Notes: a model not told the origin generated them from the sequence alone. 64,000 bases of DNA from Polaromonas sp. YR568 (GCA_945878995.1 CAMCUN010000005.1:20032-84031); one strand, 5' to 3'; positions 8,403 through 17,123 are shown, counted from the first letter of the stretch. Program-made: numbers and translations.

Positions 8403-9545
8403 TCAGTTTTTTGCGGGGTTGACAGTGATTTCCACGCGGCGGTTGGGCCGGTTGCAGTTGAGCCTGGCGTCTCGGGTTTTGGCCACTTGCTGGCAGTCTT
8501 TGACGAGCAGCTCCGAGCTGCCCAGGCCTTCAGCCCGCAGTTGTCTGGCGGGCAGTCCGCTGTTGACAAGAATGCGGCTGACCGTTTGGGCGCGCTCCAA
8601 GGACAAACGCCGGTTCAAAGCCACCGAGCCCATGGGGTCGGTGTGGCCCTGAACCACGATCACTTGGCCGGGCTTGAGCTGCTCCTTGATGCGCTTGCCC
8701 AGGCGCACGATTTGTGTCTGCCCTTGTTCAGACAGGTGCTGGGGCTTGGAGCCGGAAAAGGTAAAAAGCATTTCGGCCGACAAGGTGTATTTGGAGACGG
8801 CCTGCTCGGGGGGGGGACGGGAAACCACAGGGGCCGGCACAGGAACAGGCACAGGCATGGGCACCACCGCAGGCAATGGCACTTGCATGGGCAATGGCAA
8901 TAGCAGGGGCAATGGCAGTGGCAATGGCAATGGCACGGGCACGGGCACGGGCACGGGCACGGGCACGGGCACAGCTGCAGGCGTGCTGGCGGCTGCAAGC
9001 ACGGGCTCGGGCTTCATCACGGGGAGGGCTTGGCAATCTTGCGCGGCTGGCACGCGCGAGACGGCATGCGACTGGCGCCGCAGCTCAGGCAGCAGGGCCT
9101 GGGCTTGCTGGTTGCTCAGGTTCGATTGCGTTGCCGCACCCGCTTTGGTTTGGATCAACACGTACACAGTTTGGCGGGGCAGGCTGGCCAGGTTGAAGGG
9201 GCTTTTGGCCGATGGCCCCGTTTTGCCTTGGCTGGCCAACTCAACCCACCGGTTGCCGGGGCAGACCTCGGTTTCAGAAAAAGCGCCAGGCAGCACCGTG
9301 GTGTGAAAGCGTCCTTCTACCCACACGTCCACTGGAGCACCTGTGTCTTGCATGGACCGTGGTCGCAAAAAGAGCAGGCGTGCGAGGTCTTGGCTGACCT
9401 GGGCGCGGGGTCGTTCATTGAGGTTGGCAAAGGTTTGCCAGGGAGGCGGGGGAGCGGTGGACTGCGAATACGCCGCCACAGAAAAAAACAAGGTGGCGGG
9501 CAAGCCAATCAGGCGTGTGAGGGCGAGCAGTGTGGTGGATTGCAT
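8403..9545 (-). CDS. OmpA-domain protein with Val-Pro-rich linker (paralog A)
   Basis: A 380-residue exported protein. A signal peptide (MQSTTLLALTRLIGLPATLF, cleaved near AYSQS) is followed by an uncharacterised domain of about 150 residues with two cysteines (EVCPG, QDCQ). Next is a linker of alternating Val-Pro and Leu-Pro, then a C-terminal OmpA peptidoglycan-binding domain (VVQGHTDPMGS, LSLERAQTV, GLGSSELLV, NRRVEI). I chose the ATG at 9545 because the signal peptide begins there. The linker is encoded by a hexanucleotide repeat. The N-terminal half, linker type and downstream adhesin are shared with the paralog at 13262..14380. It probably sits in the periplasm or outer membrane and assists the secreted partner; that role is inference. 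Confidence 0.88.
   Translation of the reverse strand: MQSTTLLALTRLIGLPATLFFSVAAYSQSTAPPPPWQTFANLNERPRAQVSQDLARLLFLRPRSMQDTGAPVDVWVEGRFHTTVLPGAFSETEVCPGNRWVELASQGKTGPSAKSPFNLASLPRQTVYVLIQTKAGAATQSNLSNQQAQALLPELRRQSHAVSRVPAAQDCQALPVMKPEPVLAAASTPAAVPVPVPVPVPVPVPLPLPLPLPLLLPLPMQVPLPAVVPMPVPVPVPAPVVSRPPPEQAVSKYTLSAEMLFTFSGSKPQHLSEQGQTQIVRLGKRIKEQLKPGQVIVVQGHTDPMGSVALNRRLSLERAQTVSRILVNSGLPARQLRAEGLGSSELLVKDCQQVAKTRDARLNCNRPNRRVEITVNPAKN
8932..8973. repeat. Hexanucleotide microsatellite (GGCACG)n in the OmpA gene
   Basis: Six perfect GGCACG units and one imperfect GGCACA lie inside the Val-Pro linker; on the coding strand each unit is CGTGCC, giving the Val-Pro dipeptide. Related degenerate hexamers (GGCAAT, GGCACA) extend the low-complexity tract to about 8830-8975. 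Slippage would change linker length in steps of two residues without breaking the frame. Confidence 0.85.
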
Positions 9546-10089
9546 GGGGTTCGGTAGATCGGTTCCTAGAGGGCCAATCGCCGAAGTGCAAATGCTCAAC
9601 GGCGCCATCTGTCTAATTTAATTCGAACCTTTTTATTACTTTGTTAAAAATCATTGTTTTCTAAAAATAAATGATGAATTAACAAACTTTAAAAATCTAA
9701 TCGTCTTTATTTGTAAATTAATAGACGTGGAAATGCATTGAAAGGAAATAAAAATATATTAATAATTAAATGAGCTGTGTTTGTGTGTCGCTCGGGTGGG
9801 ATCTGCCATTCATCAGGCCACCCAGGCGGCATGGGGCGTCGAGTGATCCACCAACTGCGGCCCTGGCTGTGCTGCATTGAGCGAGTCCTGTAGGACGCCG
9901 TCTACAGCCACTGGGTAGAGTGCAAATCAACAAGCTGCGCTGCACAAGTCCGCTGACAAGGCACTTTTGCGGGCACTCTAAAGCGACAGATGGCGATGGC
10001 GCCTCGATGCAAGGCGTGCCTTGGGCAGCGCAGGCCTGTGCATCAGGCACTGCGCGTCCCGGCTGTGGTCAAGCAGCTGTCAAGCTGTC
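9546..10089. other. AT-rich promoter region and spacer between the two adhesin cassettes
   Basis: No gene is supported. The stretch 9610-9775 is strikingly AT-rich for this genome and lies just upstream of the minus-strand OmpA gene, so it probably holds its promoter, possibly with nucleoid-protein silencing. The 9776-10089 part is GC-rich spacer downstream of the second adhesin and contains one imperfect hairpin (CTGTAG/CTACAG, 9888-9907) without a T-run. The ORF at 9766..10050 minus lacks any recognisable feature. Confidence 0.5.
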
Positions 10090-13000
10090 TCAGCCGAACA
10101 AGGGCTGGCTCAGCGTGGTGTTCCAGTCGATGTTGAGCGCCGCAGCCAGCGCCACCAAGTTGGAGGCGGCTGGCAGAGCCAAGTTGCTCAGCACAATGAG
10201 CTGGTCCGCCTGAGCGGCATCGCCTGACCCTGTGAATATCCCGGCTCGGCTGATGGCCAGTTGCACGGCATCGGGCAGCGTGTCGGTGTCGACGTTGGTG
10301 TCGATGGCGCTGATCATGAGGTACTTTTCCAGGCTCGCCGCAGTCACGCCGCCTAGCAAATCTCGAAGATTGAGCCTGTCGCCCTGAGGTGCGCCTGCTA
10401 AAGAAAAGTCAGTAATGGTGTCCACTTCGGGGGCGCCCGCTTTTCCCGGGTCCCGAGAAAGCCAGACAAAAGTATCCGCAGACCCGTTGCCTTGAAAACT
10501 CTGGCTCCCGCTCGTGTTGATAAAAAGGTTGTCTGCACCGTCGCCAATGGGCGTTGTTCCCTCCCAAAGCTTGGGCAAGAAACCTCGGTTTAACTTGAAG
10601 ATTTGCAGCGTGTCTGTGCTGTTGCCTGCGGTGTCGGTGCTTGTGAGTTTGAAGGTGTAGTAGCCGTTGGCCACATTGGATAAACCGGTTTGTGTCAGTT
10701 CAAACTGCCAGGCCGCACTGGCATTTGAAGCCCGCGAGAGTGTTTTGCTGCTGCCTAAAAAGCTCGCAGTCACGCTGCTCAAGTCGGTGTCTGTGGTGTT
10801 GGCGGTGATGGGGAAGTTGGCGTTGAAAGGAAGGTCCTTGATGGACTCGCTGAACAAGCTGACGACAGGGGCTTTGTTGTCAAATGAAACTTCAGGGCTG
10901 TTGGCGGTGGCCAGAGGGTTACCTGCGGCATCGGTCAAGGGGTTGGCAGCACTGGCCTGCACGCTGAGCTTGAGCACCCCAGTGTTGGTGGCCGCCAGGC
11001 TGGGGCTGGGCTGCACCACAGCGGTGTATTCGGTGGCATTGACTTTGGTCAAACTGCCCAAGCTGCCCCCCGTGCCTACAGTCAAGTCCCCTGTGCCCAG
11101 GTCTCTTTGGGGGGCGCTGTCAAGAGTGATTCTGAAGGTCACGCCACCGCCCGCCAACTCAGCGATGCTCAGCACCGAGTTGTTCAAGGTGTCGATTGCA
11201 GCGAGGTTGGACGTGATGCTGGTGACGCTCAAGGCCTTGGTGTCATAGCTGATGTCGGCACTGCTGGCGCCGGGGGCGGGGTTGCCCGAGGCATCGGTCA
11301 GTGGGGTGGCAGGCTGCAAGCTCAGCTTGAGCTTGCCTGAGTTGGTGTCTGCAGTGGGCTGGGCCCTGACGGTGTAGACCGTCTCGCTGACTTTGCTGAG
11401 GCTGCCTGTGACCAAGCTGCCACCCGCAAAAACCAAATCTGCCGCCACGATGTTGCGGGTGGGTGCGTTGTCAAAGGTGAGCGTGAAGGTCACGCCATTG
11501 GTGGTCGGGCCGCTGGCCAGTTCTGCGTTGTTCAGCACCCCGTCCTTGACCAGGCCCAGGTCCAGCGCCTCTCGGTTGTTGGTGATCACCACGCCAATGG
11601 CCTTGGTGTCGTAGTTGATGAGGGGGCTGACGGTGGTGCCCAGTGGGTTGAGCGCGACATCTGACAAGGTGGTGCCCGTGGCAGCCCGCAAGCTCAGTTG
11701 CAGTTGACCGCCGTTGGTGTCGGCCGTGGGTTGGGCCTTGACGGTGTATTGCGTGTCGCTCACCCGCGTCAGGCTGTTGGCCAAGGTGCCGCCCGTCAGC
11801 ACCAAGTCTGCCAGGGTAAGCGGGCGGTTGGGGATGCTGTCGAGCGTGATGGCGAAGGTCACGCCATTGGTGAGTTCGGTGCTGTTGAGGATGCTGTCTT
11901 TGGGGCCTTGGTCCAGGTCAGCCAGGTTGCTGGTGATGGTCGCCGTTGGCGCCTTGTTGTCGTAATTGAAGGTTTTGGGGGTGACCGTGCCCAGAGGGTT
12001 GCCAGCGTCATCTGTCAGCGCAGGGCTTGGGTTGGTTTTGAGGCTGACCACCACGGTGCCGGTGTCGCTGGTGGGGGAGGGCGGTGGCTGCACAGCGACG
12101 GCATATTCCGTGGGACTGATTTTTTTGAAGCTCCCAGGCTTGATGCTGCCTCCCGTGACACTCAAGTCCTCGACCGTCAAGTCCCTGATGGGGGTGTCGT
12201 TGAGCTTGAGGGTCACGGGAACCTCTGGCGAAGCGCCGCCCAATTCTGCGCTGTTGAGCACTCCGTCTTTGAGCGCCGCATCCAGGCTGGCGGGCGTGCC
12301 AATTTGAACGCCCAAGGGGCTGGTGTCTATGAGCAGCGTGACAAGCTTCTCAGCGGGCGTGCCAGTCGGGTCTTTGGGGTCTGTGGCCTTGATCTTGACG
12401 GTGTGTTCACCGTCGGACAAGTTGGCCGGCGGCGTCCAGGTCCAACTGCCATCTGCATTGACGGGGCTTATTTCTTGCTCAGTTCCGTTGTCCAGCGTCA
12501 CAAACACCTTGTTACCAGGCGCGGTTTTGCCCTCAATGATGGGCTTGGGTTTGTTGGTTTGTGTGTCTGTGGTGAGGCCAGTGTTGTCTGCAGGTTTGAG
12601 CTCGGTCTCCAGCGGCACTTTGGTGACTGGAGTTGGATTGACTGTGGTGCCTGTTCCACCGCCACTCTCGGTTCCTGTGTTCCCCCCTGTGCCTGTGTCC
12701 GCTCCCCCGCCAGATCCGCCACCGCCGCCTCCGCCTAAAGCGGCAGCGCCCGCCAAAGCCGCAGCGCCTGCGCCCAGTCCGCCCAGCCCCGCCACCGCAC
12801 CGCCCACGCCCGCCACACCCAGCAGCGGTGCGGCCACAAAAAACGGCGAGCCTCCCAATACTTGGGTGATGCTGGCGCCGTCGATCAGCTCACCGATTTG
12901 GTGCTGCGGGAGGGCGGTGTTGGGGATGAACCGGTAGCTGATGTCGTCTTCAGCAATGCCTGTCAACGGGCCTGGAGCTTGCTCGAAATAGTTCTCCAAA

Positions 13001-13254
13001 ATCAGATCGGCGCTGTCGTCGGGTCGGTAGTCGTCGATTTGGATGAGCAGGTCATTGCCCCGGCGCTTGGTGTGAATTTGCTGGGGGGCTTTGCCCGTGC
13101 TCTGGTTGCTCAGGGTGTAGGTGGCGCCGCTTTGAGCCAACAGGCGTGTGGCTTGGGCCGAGTTGGCGGGGATGGCTTGCACCACGTCGGCCGTTTTGCC
13201 ACCCTCTTTGGCGGGGGCATTGGAGGAGATGCTGATTTGGTAGGTATTGCTCAT
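10090..13254 (-). CDS. Large Ig-repeat type I-secreted adhesin (paralog B)
   Basis: A 1054-residue protein with the same plan as the 683-residue paralog. A BapA/LapF-like prefix carries GKAPQQIHTKRRG, DLILENYFEQAPG and SYRFIPNTA. An Ala/Gly-rich hydrophobic stretch (about 137-172) runs into a Gly/Thr/Ser-rich hinge, followed by one Ig-like domain (FVTLDNGTEQEI). Then come four tandem Big-type repeats of about 115-120 residues, each ending in L-x-D-x-x-x-NP and a YD/FDNKA boundary, one further Ig-like domain, and a C-terminal type I secretion target (ADTFVWLSRD, DTITDFSL, LNLRDLLG). It starts 7 bp after an OmpA-domain gene and has no strong ribosome site. Predicted cell-surface or released adhesin; ligand unknown. 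Confidence 0.88.
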   Translation of the reverse strand: MSNTYQISISSNAPAKEGGKTADVVQAIPANSAQATRLLAQSGATYTLSNQSTGKAPQQIHTKRRGNDLLIQIDDYRPDDSADLILENYFEQAPGPLTGIAEDDISYRFIPNTALPQHQIGELIDGASITQVLGGSPFFVAAPLLGVAGVGGAVAGLGGLGAGAAALAGAAALGGGGGGGSGGGADTGTGGNTGTESGGGTGTTVNPTPVTKVPLETELKPADNTGLTTDTQTNKPKPIIEGKTAPGNKVFVTLDNGTEQEISPVNADGSWTWTPPANLSDGEHTVKIKATDPKDPTGTPAEKLVTLLIDTSPLGVQIGTPASLDAALKDGVLNSAELGGASPEVPVTLKLNDTPIRDLTVEDLSVTGGSIKPGSFKKISPTEYAVAVQPPPSPTSDTGTVVVSLKTNPSPALTDDAGNPLGTVTPKTFNYDNKAPTATITSNLADLDQGPKDSILNSTELTNGVTFAITLDSIPNRPLTLADLVLTGGTLANSLTRVSDTQYTVKAQPTADTNGGQLQLSLRAATGTTLSDVALNPLGTTVSPLINYDTKAIGVVITNNREALDLGLVKDGVLNNAELASGPTTNGVTFTLTFDNAPTRNIVAADLVFAGGSLVTGSLSKVSETVYTVRAQPTADTNSGKLKLSLQPATPLTDASGNPAPGASSADISYDTKALSVTSITSNLAAIDTLNNSVLSIAELAGGGVTFRITLDSAPQRDLGTGDLTVGTGGSLGSLTKVNATEYTAVVQPSPSLAATNTGVLKLSVQASAANPLTDAAGNPLATANSPEVSFDNKAPVVSLFSESIKDLPFNANFPITANTTDTDLSSVTASFLGSSKTLSRASNASAAWQFELTQTGLSNVANGYYTFKLTSTDTAGNSTDTLQIFKLNRGFLPKLWEGTTPIGDGADNLFINTSGSQSFQGNGSADTFVWLSRDPGKAGAPEVDTITDFSLAGAPQGDRLNLRDLLGGVTAASLEKYLMISAIDTNVDTDTLPDAVQLAISRAGIFTGSGDAAQADQLIVLSNLALPAASNLVALAAALNIDWNTTLSQPLFG

Positions 13255-13261
13255 GCTGGTG

Positions 13262-14380
13262 TCAATTTTTTGAAGGAGCGACTGTGATTTCCACGCGGCG
13301 GTTGGGCAGATCGCAGGCGATCCGCTCGCCTCGCTTGGGGTGCAAGGCGGCGCAGTCCTTGACCAGCAGTTCCGAGCTGCCCAGGCCTTGGGCGCGCAGT
13401 TGTCGGGCAGGAATGCCTTGGCTGCGCAAAATGCTTAAAACAGTGTCTGCGCGTTCGGCCGACAAGCGTTGATTCAGCCCAGCCGAGCCTGTGGGGTCGG
13501 TGTGGCCTTGCACGAGCACCACATCGCTGGCTTGGAGGTCCTCTTGGAGTTGCTTGGCCAGGGCCATGATTTCTCTGCGGCCCCGCTCGGCCAGGTGCTT
13601 GGGTTGTGAACCGCCAAAGGCAAACAGCATTTCAGCCGACAAGGTGTAGCGCTTGGCAGGCTTGGGCTCTGGGGGCGGCACAGGGGCCGGGGGAGGTGGT
13701 GGAGGCGGTGGAAGCGGTGGAAGCGGTGGAGGTGGTGGAGGTGGTGGAGGCGGTGGAGGCGGTGGAAGTGGTGCAGGCGGTGGAAGTGGTGCAGGCGGTG
13801 TAGGCGGGGGAGGTGGGGCTGTTGGAGCGAGCTGGGCGATCTGTGCCGGGGCTTCAGGGGCTGGTGTGGGGCAACTCAGTGGCGGCTGCACCCGCGAGAC
13901 GGCGTGGGATTGGCGGCGCAGGTCTTTGAGCAGGACATTGGCCTCCTCAGCGTTCAGGTCTGAGCGCATGGGGCTCTTTGCGCTGGGCGCTTGCACCACC
14001 ACGTAGGTGGTCTGCTCAAGTTGGGCCAGAACGGGCAGGCGCGGTCTAAAGTTCAGACCGCTGGTGCCCTGGCCCGCCATTTCAAGGACTCGGGAGCCAG
14101 GGCAGACTTGGGCCTCGGCAAAGCCTCCGGGCAAGAGCGAAGTGAGGTAGCGCCCGTCAATCAGAATGTCAGCCGGGAAGGTGGCGTCTTGGGGGCTGGG
14201 TGGGCGCAGCAAGACGAGTTTGGCCAGACCTTGTGGCACGGTGGTGCTGGGCCTTTCGCTTTGACTTGCAAAAGTATTCCAGGTGGCGCTGGCCGCACTC
14301 GGTTGGGCACCAGCGTTCAAGCTCGCAAGGGCAGTGATGGCCAATGTGGCCAAGCATGTTCTGAGGGTGGTGGCGTGCAT
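13262..14380 (-). CDS. OmpA-domain protein with polyproline linker (paralog B)
   Basis: A 372-residue exported protein. A signal peptide (MHATTLRTCLATLAITALAS, cleaved near GAQPSA) precedes an N-terminal domain of about 150 residues homologous to that of 8403..9545 (shared LLPGGFAEAQVCPGSR and RRQSHAVSR). A very long proline-rich linker runs from about residue 185 to 240, followed by an OmpA C-terminal domain with VLVQGHTDPTGS and NRRVEITV. The linker chemistry differs from the paralog (Pro runs here, Val-Pro there) while both flanking domains are kept, so linker length and rigidity may matter. First gene of a bicistron with the 1054-residue adhesin. Confidence 0.88.
   Translation of the reverse strand: MHATTLRTCLATLAITALASLNAGAQPSAASATWNTFASQSERPSTTVPQGLAKLVLLRPPSPQDATFPADILIDGRYLTSLLPGGFAEAQVCPGSRVLEMAGQGTSGLNFRPRLPVLAQLEQTTYVVVQAPSAKSPMRSDLNAEEANVLLKDLRRQSHAVSRVQPPLSCPTPAPEAPAQIAQLAPTAPPPPPTPPAPLPPPAPLPPPPPPPPPPPPPPLPPLPPPPPPPPAPVPPPEPKPAKRYTLSAEMLFAFGGSQPKHLAERGRREIMALAKQLQEDLQASDVVLVQGHTDPTGSAGLNQRLSAERADTVLSILRSQGIPARQLRAQGLGSSELLVKDCAALHPKRGERIACDLPNRRVEITVAPSKN
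13688..13820. repeat. GGTGGA/GGTGGC low-complexity tract encoding the polyproline linker
   Basis: Irregular trinucleotide and hexanucleotide repeats of GGTGGA, GGTGGC and GGAAGT on the plus strand translate to Pro/Leu runs on the minus strand. The tract is in frame within the OmpA paralog and could slip. The long ORFs on the opposite strand here are poly-Gly/Val/Glu shadows. Confidence 0.8.
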
Positions 14381-14847
14381 TGATTGTTGTTGAGTTGATC
14401 CAGGGGATGAACGGCGGACCCGTTCATGGCGACCTCTGCAAATCTAAACTAAATAATGAACAGCTTTGAAAAAGTAATTCTTAAAAATTGTCTTTTAATG
14501 TCTATTTGAGCAAATATGATTTATCAAGTAGTCAATTCGTGATTCTGGTCTGTCGTGGGGGTGGTGTTGCATTTGCCCATCTGCCGAGCGCGATAAGTGG
14601 CTGCGGTTCGGTGTCAGATGCCCAAAGCGCGGCCCGTGGCTTTGGGGCTCATGCCCGCCCAAAGGTGGGCGGGCGCTGAGGTCTTCAAAACTCCAAATGC
14701 CGGCCTTGTGGGAGGTGGGAGCGTTCATGGGCCTGACTTGTGCGAAATACCAGGTCATCGGCTACGTAGAATCATTGAGTTTTGTGCTCTTTTGGCGCAG
14801 GGTCTCTTTCAAGCCTTGCGCTCCACCTTTTCTTGCAGGAGATCGCC
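14381..14847. other. Intergenic region between the adhesin cassette and the CoA-transferase genes
   Basis: No gene is supported. About 14440-14540 is AT-rich and lies upstream of the minus-strand OmpA/adhesin cassette, matching the AT-rich stretch upstream of the other cassette, and is a likely promoter area. The rest is of ordinary composition and should hold the promoter of the plus-strand CoA-transferase operon, although no clear -35/-10 pair can be singled out. Confidence 0.45.
14653..14674. other. Perfect 9-bp GC hairpin
   Basis: GCCCGCCCA-AAGG-TGGGCGGGC is a perfect 9-bp stem with a 4-nt loop. No T-run follows on either strand, so it is not a classical terminator. It lies between the divergent adhesin cassette and CoA-transferase genes and might insulate them. 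Confidence 0.5.
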
Positions 14848-15552
14848 GTGAACAAGATGTACCCTTCAGCGGCCGCCGCGCTCCAAGGCGTGGTCAAAGA
14901 TGGCCAGCTGATTGCCGTGGGAGGCTTTGGCCTGTGCGGTATTCCAGAGGCCTTGATTGATGCGCTGCGCGACAGCGGCGTGAAGAACCTGACGGCCATT
15001 TCCAACAACGCAGGCGTCGACGGCTTTGGCCTGGGCAAACTGCTGGAGACGCGCCAAATTAAAAAAATGATTGCCAGCTACGTGGGCGAGAACAAAGAGT
15101 TCGAGCGCCAGTATCTGGCCGGCGAGTTGGAACTGGAATTCACGCCCCAGGGCACGCTGGCTGAAAAGCTGCGTGCGGGCGGCGCAGGCATTCCGGCTTT
15201 TTTCACCAAAACGGGCGTGGGTACGCTGGTGGCCGAGGGCAAAGAAACCCGCGAGTTCGATGGGGAAACTTACCTGATGGAGAGGGCGCTTATGCCTGAG
15301 ATTTCTTTGGTCAAGGCCGATGTGGCCGACACCTCTGGCAACCTGCGCTTTCGCTACACCGCCCGCAACTTCAACCCGGCCGTGGCCATGGCGGGCAAGC
15401 TGTGCATTGTGGAGGTGGAAAAAATCGTTGAGCTTGGCGAACTCGCCCCCGACGACATTCACTTGCCCGGCATTTATGTGCACCGCTTGGTGCTCAATGC
15501 CAGCCCAGAAAAGCGCATTGAAAAGCGCACCGTCACCACGCAAGGAGCCTGA
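14848..15552 (+). CDS. scoA: 3-oxoacid CoA-transferase subunit A
   Basis: A 234-residue alpha subunit of a two-subunit family I CoA-transferase (succinyl-CoA:3-ketoacid type). The N-terminal [16 protein letters not shown] is the CoA-transferase signature, followed by [14 protein letters not shown]. It moves CoA from succinyl-CoA to a 3-oxo acid such as acetoacetate. I chose the GTG at 14848 ([12 protein letters not shown]) because AGGAG lies 6 nt upstream; the ORF-track start at 14782 lies in non-coding sequence. The partner subunit starts 2 nt after the stop. Whether the substrate is acetoacetate or 3-oxoadipate cannot be settled by eye. Confidence 0.92.
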   Translation: MNKMYPSAAAALQGVVKDGQLIAVGGFGLCGIPEALIDALRDSGVKNLTAISNNAGVDGFGLGKLLETRQIKKMIASYVGENKEFERQYLAGELELEFTPQGTLAEKLRAGGAGIPAFFTKTGVGTLVAEGKETREFDGETYLMERALMPEISLVKADVADTSGNLRFRYTARNFNPAVAMAGKLCIVEVEKIVELGELAPDDIHLPGIYVHRLVLNASPEKRIEKRTVTTQGA

Positions 15553-15554
15553 TC

Positions 15555-16196
15555 ATGGCCTGGACCCAAGACCAAATGGCGGCCCGCGCCGCGCAAGAAC
15601 TCGAAGATGGTTTTTATGTGAACTTAGGCATTGGCATTCCCACCTTGGTGGCCAACCACGTGCCTGCCGACAAAGAGGTGTGGCTGCAGTCTGAAAACGG
15701 CATGCTGGGCATAGGCGCTTTCCCCACGGAAGACAAGGTCGATGCCGACCTCATCAACGCGGGCAAGCAGACCGTGACCACGCTGCCCGGCTCGGCTATT
15801 TTTGGCAGCCACGACAGCTTTGCCATGATTCGCGGCGGCAAGATCAACCTGTCTATTCTGGGTGCCATGCAAGTCAGCGAGCACGGCGACCTGGCCAACT
15901 GGATGATTCCTGGCAAGATGGTCAAAGGCATGGGCGGCGCCATGGACCTGGTGGCGGGCGTGCCGCGCGTGATTGTGCTCATGGAGCATGTGGCGCGCAA
16001 AAAAGACGGCACTGAAGACATGAAGATTCTCAAGCAATGCACGCTGCCTCTGACCGGCGTGGGCGTGGTGGACCGTGTCATCACCGACCTGGCCGTGATG
16101 GACGTGACCCCGCAAGGCCTCAAGGTGGTTGACTTGGCCCCTGGCGTGACGCCTGAGTTTTTGCAGTCGAAAACGGGCGCGGCGCTGATTTTTTAA
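15555..16196 (+). CDS. scoB: 3-oxoacid CoA-transferase subunit B
   Basis: A 213-residue beta subunit. The motif [10 protein letters not shown] holds the glutamate that forms the glutamyl-CoA intermediate in this family, and [13 protein letters not shown] matches the N-terminal signature. It sits 2 nt behind subunit A in the same operon, and together they form the active enzyme. The 3' end converges on the HNH gene with only 12 nt between stops. Confidence 0.93.
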   Translation: MAWTQDQMAARAAQELEDGFYVNLGIGIPTLVANHVPADKEVWLQSENGMLGIGAFPTEDKVDADLINAGKQTVTTLPGSAIFGSHDSFAMIRGGKINLSILGAMQVSEHGDLANWMIPGKMVKGMGGAMDLVAGVPRVIVLMEHVARKKDGTEDMKILKQCTLPLTGVGVVDRVITDLAVMDVTPQGLKVVDLAPGVTPEFLQSKTGAALIF

Positions 16197-16208
16197 AGGT
16201 GCTGCGGA

Positions 16209-16556
16209 CTACCTGCCCCGCACGCGCTGGCTTTTGCGCGTGCGTTCAAAAAAATCAGCGGGCTTGCCGCGCACCCAGGCCACAAAGCGCGCCATCTCCG
16301 GGTGGGCCAGCAGCGCCTCGACCGTGCTGTACTGGCGGGCCAGTTCGGTTTCGGTGAAGAGAGCGTGCACCTGCCGGTGGCACATGCGGTGCAAAAACTC
16401 GGTGTGCCTGCCGCCTTTGGACTTGGGCACCAGGTGGTGCGCGTCTTTTTGGGCCGGAGGTATCACGCGCTCGCACAGCGGGCACATCAGAGCGGGCTGC
16501 TCTTGCGGCGTTTGGAGTCGTTCGGCCAGAAGCTGGCGCCGTATGCGTCCGGTCAT
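16209..16556 (-). CDS. Small HNH-type nuclease-like protein
   Basis: A 115-residue protein with a zinc-finger-like HNH core: CPLCERVIPP, DAHHLVPKSKGG, then HRMCHRQVHALF. The double histidine and the CxxC/CH pairs fit the HNH fold, with the central Asn position apparently replaced by Phe/His. Stand-alone proteins of this size are common in Proteobacteria and annotated as HNH endonucleases without known biology. No restriction or phage genes are nearby. It converges on the CoA-transferase operon. Confidence 0.8.
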   Translation of the reverse strand: MTGRIRRQLLAERLQTPQEQPALMCPLCERVIPPAQKDAHHLVPKSKGGRHTEFLHRMCHRQVHALFTETELARQYSTVEALLAHPEMARFVAWVRGKPADFFERTRKSQRVRGR

Positions 16557-16581
16557 GCGGTCATAGAGATGGTTCAGTAAA

Positions 16582-16609
16582 TTCTACAAGCCGGCAAGCT
16601 TGGTACACT
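16582..16609 (+). promoter_or_regulatory. Candidate sigma-70 promoter for infA
   Basis: TTCTAC at 16582-16587 and TACACT at 16604-16609 are separated by 16 bp on the plus strand, just after the divergent HNH start. If used, infA would have a leader of roughly 500 nt. The -35 match is weak and the call rests on eye inspection only. Confidence 0.25.
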
Positions 16610-17123
16610 TGTCTGGCTAAAGGCATTTGTCCTTGCGGTGGCTTGATTATTTGATGCGCCCTTCGCGCTGCGCATTGCGCAATTCCGGTATCAGTTCAAT
16701 CCCAGCCTCTGGCCTTGTGGCTGGTGGGTCCACTGCCCGGTTTTATTTCCCTTTTGGGTCTGCTCGCCTCTCTTCAATGCATTGATCAGAGCGTGTGTGG
16801 CCTGCTCCGGCACCCGAATCTCCTGCATTTTTTTGCGCTGCAGGCGCATTGATTTTTCGCGCGAGCCAGTTTTGCTGTGCGACGTGCGCTTTGATGAACG
16901 ACAAGAGCCTCACATGTTCAGCGGTGGACGGGTCATCACCCGTCCTAAGCCGCGTCAACGCAGCACTGGCTGCTCACCGTGGCCGCACTGCTGGCCCGCA
17001 GGACCGGGTGCGCCGGCTTACCTTTGTTTGACCCGCAAGTGCAGGCCAAGGCCCTGGGCCAGACCCGGCGGTGGCCGCCAAGCCGCCATGCGGCCTGATG
17101 CATTTGTTTTTACAGGAGTTTGA
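16610..17123 (+). other. Long gene-free leader of infA with a perfect hairpin
   Basis: About 500 nt with no believable ORF precede infA. The region holds a perfect 8-bp hairpin at 16926-16945 (GGACGGGT-CATC-ACCCGTCC) and a shorter GCCTCTGGCC...GGCTGG inverted element near 16705-16726. Long structured leaders are known for cold-induced genes, but nothing here proves regulation. The 16782..17123 plus ORF lacks recognisable features. Confidence 0.4.

Noticed and set aside
13606-14006. Gly- and Val/Glu-rich ORFs over the polyproline tract
   Set aside because: Out-of-frame readings of the GGTGGA repeats encoding the OmpA paralog linker.
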